A DNA stretch of 6,338 bases from DAOUMU01 sp034409055 (GCA_034409055.1 DAOUMU010000023.1:1-6338); one strand, 5' to 3'. Positions 1 through 6,297 are shown, counted from the stretch's first letter. Numbers and translations are program-made. The notes: generated by a model not told the origin, from the sequence alone.

Positions 1-13
1 CGTCGCGCTAAAA

Positions 14-42
14 GAGCAAAGCCCTGACGGGCTAAAATGCTC
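14..42. repeat. Nested inverted repeat (hairpin) upstream of the operon
   Basis: An outer pair GAGCA (14-18) / TGCTC (38-42) encloses a perfect inner hairpin AGCCC (20-24) / GGGCT (29-33) with the loop TGAC. A run of six A residues follows at 43-48. It may be part of the 3' region of a gene to the left, or one unit of the palindrome-rich intergenic DNA that fills 1-200. No RNA family is recognised. Confidence 0.45.
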
Positions 43-60
43 AAAAAACCGGCTGTTTTA

Positions 61-76
61 GGGCGCTTTAGCGTCC
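61..76. repeat. Short hairpin with GCTTTAGC core, copy 1
   Basis: Bases 61-66 (GGGCGC) pair with 71-76 (GCGTCC), with one G-T wobble, around a TTTA loop. The 11-base string GCTTTAGCGTC at 65-75 recurs exactly at 110-120, where it also forms the tip of a hairpin. The two copies look like the same small repeat unit with different stem bases. Confidence 0.45.
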
Positions 77-101
77 TCATTGCCCTGTGGGTTGCTCTCT
101 C

Positions 102-126
102 AGCCCGATGCTTTAGCGTCGGGTTT
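102..126 (+). terminator. Terminator-like stem-loop (GCTTTAGC core, copy 2)
   Basis: CCCGATGC (104-111) pairs with GCGTCGGG (116-123), with one T-G wobble, around the loop TTTA. Weaker A-T and G-T pairs extend the stem to 102 and 125. A short run TTT (124-126) follows. A GC-rich stem with a tetraloop and trailing T residues is the form of an intrinsic terminator and could end transcription of a gene left of the window. The T tract is short and the hairpin belongs to a local repeat family, so it may only be a repeat. Confidence 0.4.
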
Positions 127-140
127 GCTTAACCGCTCCT

Positions 141-197
141 GCCGGATTGCCAAATCCGGCAACTGTGCCCCATTATGGCCTGGATTTGGCAATCCAG
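141..197. repeat. Pair of related palindromes in inverted orientation
   Basis: GCCGGATT (141-148) pairs perfectly with AATCCGGC (153-160) around GCCA. CTGGATT (180-186) pairs perfectly with AATCCAG (191-197) around TGGC. The 14 bases at 182-195 are the exact reverse complement of 144-157, so each palindrome is also an inverted copy of the other. Where the copies differ at the stem base, both sides differ together (C-G in one, T-A in the other), so pairing is kept. This looks like a REP- or MITE-like mobile palindrome family. It lies directly upstream of the operon promoter. Confidence 0.6.
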
Positions 198-219
198 ACC
201 GAGCATAAACTGTTCAGAA

Positions 220-248
220 TGTTGTTGACTACTACAAACTGATATAAT
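220..248 (+). promoter_or_regulatory. Probable sigma-70-type promoter with extended -10
   Basis: TGATATAAT (240-248) is a full extended -10 element: TG, one base, then consensus TATAAT. Seventeen bases upstream is only a weak -35 (TGTTGT, 220-225), which extended -10 promoters tolerate. The better match TTGACT (225-230) is just 12 bases from the -10 and so unlikely to be used. Transcription would begin near 255, which rules out the TTG at 248 as a translation start. A direct repeat TGTTCAG at 211-217 and 249-255 brackets the promoter and could be an operator, though this is untested. Confidence 0.55.
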
Positions 249-277
249 TGTTCAGTTTTGATGGGATTAGGCAGAGT

Positions 278-1831
278 ATGGCTAACGGGAAACAACTACC
301 TTTTTACATTCACGAACGTGACCATAAACTTGAGCTAAGTACAACAATGGACCTTTCAACCCTCGAAAACCACCTTTGGGAAGCAGCCAATATTTTACGC
401 GGGCCAGTGGACGCCGCGGATTTCAAAACCTATATTTTCCCACTACTCTTCTTCAAACGCATCTCTGACGTTCACGATGAGGAGTTTCATCAAGCAATGG
501 AGGAATCCGGCGGTGATTTAGAGTATGCCTCCTTTGCCGAGAACTATCGTTTTCAAATCCCGGATGGCTGTCATTGGAAAGATGTACGAGCTGTAACCAG
601 GAATGTTGGCCAGGCATTACAGCGGGCCTTCCGTGAGATCGAAAAGGCCAACCCCGATAAGCTCTACGACATTTTTGGCGATGCCCAGTGGGGCAACAAA
701 GACCGGCTCTCCGATGCCTTGCTGCGCGATTTGATAGACCACTTCTCCCGGCTGCGCCTGGGTAACCAGGATGTAGAGGCCGACATCTTGGGCCAGGCTT
801 ACGAATATCTCATCAAAAAATTTGCCGACCAGACCAATAAAAAAGCCGGCGAGTTCTATACGCCACGCAGCGTGGTCCGGCTGATGATTGACATCCTTGA
901 TCCCCAAGAAGGAGAAACCATTTGCGATCCGGCCTGCGGCACGGGTGGTATGCTGCTGGAAGCGGTCCACCACGTCCAACGTACCGGCGGACGGGTGCAG
1001 TTGCTGTACGGCAAGCTCTTTGGCCAGGAGAAAAACCTGACCACTTCCAGTATTGCCCGCATCAATCTATTTCTGCACGGCGTTGAAGATTTCCAGATTG
1101 TCCGGGGTGACACGCTGCGCAACCCTGCTTTTTTTGAAGGAGACAGCCTGGCCAGCTTTGATTGTGTTATTGCCAATCCACCCTTCTCGCTGAAAAAGTG
1201 GGGCCGGGAGATTTGGGAGAACGATCCCTTTGGTCGCAACTTTGCCGGCCTGCCCACCGATAACAGCGCCGATTTTGCCTGGGTACAACATATGATCAAG
1301 TCAATGGCCGTGGGCACGGGCCGCATGGCCGTTGTGCTGCCCCACGGCGCGCTCTTCCGCATGGGCGCGGAAGGAAAAATCCGCCAGAAGATTCTACAAA
1401 TGGATAAGCTGGAAGCCGTGATCGGCCTGGGGCCGAATCTTTTCTACGGCACCGGCCTGGCCGCCAGTATCCTGATCTTCCGCCAGCGCAAACAGCCTGA
1501 CCGTCAGGGCAAAGTCTTGATGGTAGATGCCTCGGAACTGTATAAAAGTGGTCGCAATCAAAATACTCTGGAGCCGGAACATCGAGAGCAGACTCTAACC
1601 TGGTATCGAGAGTTCAAAGATGTTGAAGGTACCGTTCACCTGGCGAGGCTTGATGAAATTGCCGACAATGACTGGAACTTGAACATTCCGCGCTATGTCG
1701 AACCGGTCATTGAGGAGGATACAGTTACCGTTGAAGAAGCTATACAAAGTCTCAAACGAGCGTTAGAAGAAGCTTATACTGCCGAAAATAAGTTAAAAGA
1801 TTTGTTACGTGATGCTCAATTAATGGAGTAA
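278..1831 (+). CDS. hsdM: Type I restriction-modification DNA methyltransferase subunit HsdM (first copy)
   Basis: This is an adenine-N6 DNA methyltransferase subunit, expected to act with HsdS and to supply the modification half of a Type I system. From the 278 start it has 517 residues. An HsdM N-terminal helical domain (about 27-145) leads into GEFYTPR (191-197), the SAM-binding motif DPACGTGG (217-224) and the catalytic motif NPPF (300-303). The C-terminus is a charged, probably coiled helical stretch. The start is uncertain. ATG 278 has an AGG six bases upstream and lies after the promoter. ATG 347 (residue 24) would give a 494-residue protein whose N-terminus fits the family and the second copy better, but its Shine-Dalgarno is weak. 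The last 100 or so bases are AT-rich, like the next gene. The function call is firm. Confidence 0.93.
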   Translation: MANGKQLPFYIHERDHKLELSTTMDLSTLENHLWEAANILRGPVDAADFKTYIFPLLFFKRISDVHDEEFHQAMEESGGDLEYASFAENYRFQIPDGCHWKDVRAVTRNVGQALQRAFREIEKANPDKLYDIFGDAQWGNKDRLSDALLRDLIDHFSRLRLGNQDVEADILGQAYEYLIKKFADQTNKKAGEFYTPRSVVRLMIDILDPQEGETICDPACGTGGMLLEAVHHVQRTGGRVQLLYGKLFGQEKNLTTSSIARINLFLHGVEDFQIVRGDTLRNPAFFEGDSLASFDCVIANPPFSLKKWGREIWENDPFGRNFAGLPTDNSADFAWVQHMIKSMAVGTGRMAVVLPHGALFRMGAEGKIRQKILQMDKLEAVIGLGPNLFYGTGLAASILIFRQRKQPDRQGKVLMVDASELYKSGRNQNTLEPEHREQTLTWYREFKDVEGTVHLARLDEIADNDWNLNIPRYVEPVIEEDTVTVEEAIQSLKRALEEAYTAENKLKDLLRDAQLME

Positions 1832-1834
1832 ATT

Positions 1835-3418
1835 ATGCCATATCCTATTCGGAATCTCATTGACGGGCAATCAAAGCTAACTGTCGTTCGGCCAGATGAT
1901 AAAGTGCAAAATGCACTCGATCTTATGATCGAACACGATTATAGCCAACTTCCGGTCGTAGATAACGAATACAAACCCCTCGGTATCATTACAAATGAGT
2001 CTATCCTAAAAGCACTCAACAACTTCGACCTTACATTAGATGAATTAGTTGTCAATGATGCAATTGACAAGGTATATAGCTATCGACCCGAGGATGACCT
2101 ATTTGATTTACTCAACAATCTACAAACAACTTATGCCGTTTTGGTGATAGACGGTGATGGGAAATTAGTCGGTATCGTTACCGATTATGACTCGGCAGAA
2201 TATTTTCGGCAACGGGCTGAAGATCTGATGCTCGTAGCCGATATTGAAATGATGATCCGCAATCTCATCGAGGTAAGTTTTACTGATCAAACTGGAACAA
2301 TTGATAATGATGAATTAGCACAAACAATAAAATTTAAACACCGAAATGGTGAAACAAAAAAGTTCGATGAACTCAATTTATATGAGTATATTGAGCTTTT
2401 CCTCAACGAAAGTTGTTGGGATTTTTATAAACCAACATTTACCTTACAGCCCCATTCCATCAGAAAGTTGCTGGATAAGGTACGCAAGATCAGAAATAAA
2501 TTAGCCCATTTCCGCGATGAAATCTGTACAAGGGAGCGCAGTCAACTCCAGTCTTGTGTGGATTGGCTAACTCGTCACCACGATACCATCATGGATAAGA
2601 TACAGCAACCAATCCAGACTACTGATAAAGAACCTGATAAAGATGCAGAAGATGAGACTGACTTGTTCGATGGAGATATAGGTCCTAATGAAAGTCGCTA
2701 TGCAAAACTAGCTATTTATCTTCAAGAACAATCCTATAAGAATGAGTCACTTCAACTTACCTTTGACAGAATTGAGCAAATAATTGACAGTGAGTTACCA
2801 GCATCAGCTTATAAACATAAATCTTGGTGGGCTAACGACCCCGTCAACCATGTTCAGTCACAACAGTGGCTCAGTGCAGATTGGAAAGTTGCCTCAGTAA
2901 ATCTGAGTGAACAGCGCGTTAAATTTTCTCGTATTAGGGAACGAGGTAAACTCTACATTGAATTTTTCAATATGCTATTGGATGAACTAGATAAAAAAGA
3001 ATCGGATTTTCAGGCAAAGGAGCGTCGATCACCGAATGGCAAGCATTATCTAAGGGTTGCTGATATGCCCACCCACCGTCATGTCGGTACATTGTCGTTT
3101 AGCTTTACGCGGTATAAAGAGCTACGAGTTCAGCTTGATATTCATAAAGGCGACCAGGTGCTAAATAAAAGAATATTTGACAGTCTTTATGGGCGCAAAG
3201 AAATCATTGAGGACGGATTTGGAAAGCCTCTCATCTGGCAGCGTCTCGATGACAATCGCAAGTCACGTATTGCCGTTTCTCACCCAGGAGCGATAGACGA
3301 GCCGGAGGAAAAATTAAAGGAATTAGTCCAATGGGCAGTGGAAACTATGATCAAATTTGAGCAGGCTATTCGCCAGCCGTTAATTGAGGTTGTAGACGAG
3401 ATATTCAATGACCAATAA
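1835..3418 (+). CDS. CBS pair-HEPN-DUF7662-DUF4268 multidomain protein, candidate ligand-gated RNase of the hsd operon
   Basis: This 527-residue soluble protein has four recognisable parts. Residues 14-125 form two CBS domains, with GIITNES (50-56) and GIVTDYD (113-119) fitting the nucleotide-binding pattern; CBS pairs usually bind AMP, ATP or SAM. Residues about 130-250 are helical and contain RNKLAH (220-225), the complete R-N-x3-H motif of HEPN ribonucleases. An acidic linker (about 260-285) leads to a DUF7662-like domain (about 287-367, with WWAND at 331-335) and a DUF4268-like domain (about 370-520, with a pattern of the type 'RKEIIEDGFGKPLIW'). Domain names are recalled, not searched. 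GGAG at 1825-1828, six bases before the ATG, fixes the start. The gene is AT-rich (about 40% GC by sampling) between two GC-rich hsdM genes, which suggests separate acquisition. It may be an RNA-cleaving guard of the R-M system; a purely regulatory role is also possible. Confidence 0.85.
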   Translation: MPYPIRNLIDGQSKLTVVRPDDKVQNALDLMIEHDYSQLPVVDNEYKPLGIITNESILKALNNFDLTLDELVVNDAIDKVYSYRPEDDLFDLLNNLQTTYAVLVIDGDGKLVGIVTDYDSAEYFRQRAEDLMLVADIEMMIRNLIEVSFTDQTGTIDNDELAQTIKFKHRNGETKKFDELNLYEYIELFLNESCWDFYKPTFTLQPHSIRKLLDKVRKIRNKLAHFRDEICTRERSQLQSCVDWLTRHHDTIMDKIQQPIQTTDKEPDKDAEDETDLFDGDIGPNESRYAKLAIYLQEQSYKNESLQLTFDRIEQIIDSELPASAYKHKSWWANDPVNHVQSQQWLSADWKVASVNLSEQRVKFSRIRERGKLYIEFFNMLLDELDKKESDFQAKERRSPNGKHYLRVADMPTHRHVGTLSFSFTRYKELRVQLDIHKGDQVLNKRIFDSLYGRKEIIEDGFGKPLIWQRLDDNRKSRIAVSHPGAIDEPEEKLKELVQWAVETMIKFEQAIRQPLIEVVDEIFNDQ

Positions 3419-4907
3419 TGACCCCATCACCCAAGCCCAACTCGAATCCTACCTCTGGGGCGCGGCGACCCTGCTGCGCGGACTGATTGACGCCGGGGAT
3501 TACAAGCAGTACATCTTCCCCCTGCTTTTCTTCAAACGGCTGTGTGATGTACACGACGAAGAATACCGGCAGGCCCTCGAAGAGTCCGGCGGCGATGAAA
3601 CCTACGCCAGCTTTGCCGAAAATTACCGCTTTCAGATTCCCAACGGGGCCCACTGGCGCGACGTGCGCAGCCAGGCCAAAAACGTGGGCAAAGCGATTCA
3701 GGAGGCGATGCAGGCCATCGAGCAGGCCAACCCCGACCGGCTGACCGGCATCTTTGGCGACGCAGCCTGGACCAACAAAAACCGCCTGCCCGATCCTTTA
3801 CTGCGCGATCTGATTGAGCACTTTTCCACCCTGACCCTGTCCATCGCCAACGTGCCTGAGGATGAACTGGGCGTAGCCTACGAGTACCTGATCAAAAAGT
3901 TTGCCGACGACAGCGGCCACACCGCCGCCGAATTTTACACCAATCGCACCGTCGTTCGATTGATGACCCGCATGCTACACCCCCAACCCGGCGAAAGCAT
4001 TTACGACCCCACCTGCGGCTCCGGCGGGATGCTTTTACAGGCGGTCACCGAGCTACGGCGGCAAGGCCAGGAGTACCGCACGGTCAGGCTGTATGGCCAG
4101 GAGCGCAACCTGATGACCTCCAGTATTGCCCGCATGAATCTCTTTTTGCACGGCATCGAAGATTTTGACGTCCGGCGCGGCGATACCCTGGCCAACCCAC
4201 TCTTTATCCAGGGCGACCGGTTGCAAACCTTCGACGTGATTCTGGCCAACCCGCCCTATTCTATCAAGCAGTGGCATCGGGCCGCCTGGGAGAAAGACCC
4301 TTACGGCCGTAACCTATACGGCGTGCCGCCCCAGGGCCGGGCTGACTATGCCTTTTTCCAGCACATCATCAAAAGCCTCGGCCCGCGGCGTGGGCGCTGC
4401 GCCATTCTTTTTCCTCATGGGGTGCTGTTTCGGGATGAAGAAGCAGACATGCGGGAGAAGCTGGTCAAAGCTGATATCATTGAGGGCGTGTTAGGACTGG
4501 GGCCGAACCTCTTTTACAACTCCCCGATGGAAGCCTGCGTCATCATCTGCCATATGAACAAGCCGCCGGAGCGCCGGGGCAAGATTCTGTTCATCAACGC
4601 CGTTAACGAAGTGACCCGCGAGCGGGCGCAATCTTTTCTGGAAGATGATCACATCGAGAAGATTGTTAATGCCTACCACGCCTTTGCCGATGTAGATGAT
4701 TTTGCCAGAGTGGTGACGTTGGCTGAGATTGAAGCTCATCACGGTAATTTGAGTATCCCGCTTTACGTCCAGTCCGCTAATGGCTACAATGATAGTAACG
4801 CACCGGAAAAATCACTTGCCGCCACAACTTCAGAATGGCGCAGCAGCTCTGAGCAGCTACGAGAGTCAATGCGGACGCTGTTTAAAACTTTAGAGGGGAT
4901 GCAATGA
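3408..4907 (+). CDS. hsdM: Type I restriction-modification DNA methyltransferase subunit HsdM (second, divergent copy)
   Basis: This is a second complete adenine-N6 methyltransferase subunit of 499 residues. The N-terminal helical domain (about 11-150) is followed by AEFYTNR (174-180), the SAM motif DPTCGSGG (200-207) and the catalytic NPPY (291-294). It resembles the first HsdM along its whole length, well over half identical by eye in the N-terminal half, but the DNA has diverged and the C-termini differ. It is therefore an old paralogue or a separately acquired subfamily, not a recent copy. The usual proline in the (E/Q)-F-Y-T-P segment is asparagine here. The start at 3408 lies inside the previous gene (11-base overlap) with only a weak GAG at 3398-3400, so translation is probably coupled. 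It may form its own complex with HsdS or a mixed M1-M2-S complex. Confidence 0.93.
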   Translation: MTNNDPITQAQLESYLWGAATLLRGLIDAGDYKQYIFPLLFFKRLCDVHDEEYRQALEESGGDETYASFAENYRFQIPNGAHWRDVRSQAKNVGKAIQEAMQAIEQANPDRLTGIFGDAAWTNKNRLPDPLLRDLIEHFSTLTLSIANVPEDELGVAYEYLIKKFADDSGHTAAEFYTNRTVVRLMTRMLHPQPGESIYDPTCGSGGMLLQAVTELRRQGQEYRTVRLYGQERNLMTSSIARMNLFLHGIEDFDVRRGDTLANPLFIQGDRLQTFDVILANPPYSIKQWHRAAWEKDPYGRNLYGVPPQGRADYAFFQHIIKSLGPRRGRCAILFPHGVLFRDEEADMREKLVKADIIEGVLGLGPNLFYNSPMEACVIICHMNKPPERRGKILFINAVNEVTRERAQSFLEDDHIEKIVNAYHAFADVDDFARVVTLAEIEAHHGNLSIPLYVQSANGYNDSNAPEKSLAATTSEWRSSSEQLRESMRTLFKTLEGMQ

Positions 4908-5431
4908 TTACCGCAACTACACCTTTAGACGAAATCCGGCGAATAGGTCTGGAAGCCCTGCTGGAACGATTAGGGCCGGTGGGGATGGTCCGTTTTTTGC
5001 AACAGTTTGAAACAGGTTACGGAGACTATACCTCCGAACGCGAAAGCTGGCTTACAGAAATGGATCTGGATACCCTCGTCAGCCAAATCCGGCAGCAACT
5101 GGTTAAAGAGGCCGACATAGACTCTCTCAAAGCTCAATTCCATCAAGCGATGCTTGACGTATATGAAAATGCCAAACAGCTCTGTCATTACAATGCCTCC
5201 CGATTTTACCAGATGGTACTTAAGCATGGGGGCCTGGAGACAGCCCGCCGTTTATTAAGTAAAGAGACATCTTCCATCGGTTTGAACAAGTTATGGGAGT
5301 GTGGCAGGCTTGACATCTCTATGGAAGCGCAAGTGCTAAACCCAAAGTTTGCTCCCCTATTTACCGATGCGGAGCGAGACGTGGCCCGTAACCGGCTGAC
5401 CCAATATGGCTACAAATGGGATGAAACGTGA
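4904..5431 (+). CDS. Conserved two-module protein of unknown function in the hsd operon
   Basis: This 175-residue protein has no signal peptide or membrane segment. It appears to be two small modules in one chain. Residues about 8-63 (with RLGPVGMVRFLQQFETG at 22-38) resemble short stand-alone bacterial proteins that I recall only as hypothetical. Residues about 73-173 (with YNASRF, HGGLETARRLL, LWECGRLD and a final LFTDAERDVARNRL) resemble a second hypothetical family that I recall near R-M and other defence genes. Neither has a function I can name. The C-terminal module looks helical with a C-terminal basic stretch, so nucleic-acid or partner binding is possible but unsupported. GAGGGG at 4893-4898, five bases before the ATG, is the strongest ribosome binding site in the operon. 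ATGA overlaps join it to hsdM2, and GTGA joins it to hsdS. Confidence 0.8.
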   Translation: MITATTPLDEIRRIGLEALLERLGPVGMVRFLQQFETGYGDYTSERESWLTEMDLDTLVSQIRQQLVKEADIDSLKAQFHQAMLDVYENAKQLCHYNASRFYQMVLKHGGLETARRLLSKETSSIGLNKLWECGRLDISMEAQVLNPKFAPLFTDAERDVARNRLTQYGYKWDET

Positions 5432-6237
5432 CCAACACCTACTCCACTGTCAAATTCGGGGACGTTGTCCGTAACGTCAACAAAAACGAACACAACCCGC
5501 TGGAAAACGGCCTTGAACGCTACATTGGCCTGGACCATCTCGATCCTGAGTCCCTGCACATCAAGCGCTGGGGCCTGATTGCCGAGGGCACGAGCTTTAC
5601 CCGTAAGTTCACCAACGGGCAGGTGCTTTTTGGCAAGCGCCGGGCTTACCAGCGAAAAGTTGCCGTGGCCGAATTTGACGGTATCTGCTCCGGCGACATT
5701 CTGGTCTTTGAGCCGAAAAATGACCGCCTGCTGCCGGAACTGCTGCCTTTCATCGTCCAGTCTGACCGCTTTTTTGAACACGCCCTGCGCACCTCTGCGG
5801 GGTCGCTCTCCCCTCGTACCAAATGGCGGGATTTGGCCAACTACGAATTTCCCCTCCCGCCCCTCGACGAGCAGCGCCGCATCGCCGAGATTTTGTGGGC
5901 CGCTGATGAGGCGATGGAAAAGTATTTTTCACTTCTGAATGCAACTGAAGTAGCCAGAGACGCTACTACGAGAAAACTACTGGATTTTTCAGAAAACACA
6001 AAAGTTGTTTCGATTGAACACTTTGAAAGTAACAAGGGGCCGATTCTAAAGACAGGACCATTTGGAAGTTCTATGAAATCTGAGTACTTCTCTGATGAAG
6101 GTATTCCTGTATTTAACATCTCTGCTCTGGGGGAAGCCACGATTGATGAAGAAGGGTTGTTTTTCTTGTCGTTAGACCGTGCTAAACAATTCAAAGAATA
6201 CACTGTTATTGACAATACCTTCGCCAAAATAACCTGA
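5428..6237 (+). CDS. hsdS: Truncated Type I specificity subunit HsdS, interrupted in its second recognition domain
   Basis: HsdS reads the two halves of the bipartite DNA target and holds the HsdM subunits. Residues 1-140 form the first target-recognition domain. Residues about 140-190 (FPLPPLDEQRRIAEIL then a long helix) are the central conserved spacer. Residues about 193-269 begin a second recognition domain with the typical GPFGSSMKSEYF and 'EGIPVFNI' signatures. Only 269 residues are present where roughly 400 or more are usual. The frame ends 'FAKIT' followed by TGA. Many HsdS domains continue as 'FAKITP' plus conserved residues, so the protein is cut mid-domain, apparently by an insertion. 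From about 5930 the gene turns AT-rich, so the second half may have been exchanged by recombination. The GTG start has GGGA at 5418-5421. As it stands it probably cannot specify a normal bipartite target. Confidence 0.85.
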   Translation: MTNTYSTVKFGDVVRNVNKNEHNPLENGLERYIGLDHLDPESLHIKRWGLIAEGTSFTRKFTNGQVLFGKRRAYQRKVAVAEFDGICSGDILVFEPKNDRLLPELLPFIVQSDRFFEHALRTSAGSLSPRTKWRDLANYEFPLPPLDEQRRIAEILWAADEAMEKYFSLLNATEVARDATTRKLLDFSENTKVVSIEHFESNKGPILKTGPFGSSMKSEYFSDEGIPVFNISALGEATIDEEGLFFLSLDRAKQFKEYTVIDNTFAKIT

Positions 6238-6252
6238 CAAAAGAAGGAAAAT

Positions 6253-6287
6253 GTTGCATATTATGAGAAATCAAATTGATATGCAAC
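6253..6287. repeat. 9-base perfect inverted repeat inside the IS end
   Basis: GTTGCATAT (6253-6261) and ATATGCAAC (6279-6287) are perfect reverse complements separated by 17 bases. The repeat lies between the inferred element tip and the transposase ribosome binding site at 6288-6291. It could fold in read-through mRNA and mask translation from outside promoters, as in some other insertion sequences, or be a transposase binding site. Both roles are inference. Confidence 0.5.
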
Positions 6288-6297
6288 GAGGTTTCCA

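Noticed and set aside
1..61. Possible 3' ends of an upstream gene (frame 1 stops at 25-27, frame 2 stops at 59-61)
   Set aside because: Fewer than 20 codons are visible in either frame, no family is recognisable, and the stretch lies within hairpin-forming repeats.
1..200. CRISPR array
   Set aside because: The repeats are palindromes of different sequence with irregular spacing and no constant-length spacers.
225..248. TTGACT as the -35 element of the operon promoter
   Set aside because: It is only 12 bases from the TATAAT, too close for sigma-70 recognition; the extended -10 explains the promoter better.
617..1362. Long open frames on the minus strand opposite hsdM1 (and similar ones opposite hsdM2 and hsdS)
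   Set aside because: They mirror the codon bias of the GC-rich + strand genes, lack ribosome binding sites and known domains, and lie entirely within well-supported genes.
2784..2815. TTGACA followed by TATAAA inside the CBS-HEPN gene
   Set aside because: The spacer is 20 bases, and the DNA encodes a conserved-looking part of the DUF7662-like domain in an AT-rich gene, so this is probably coincidence.
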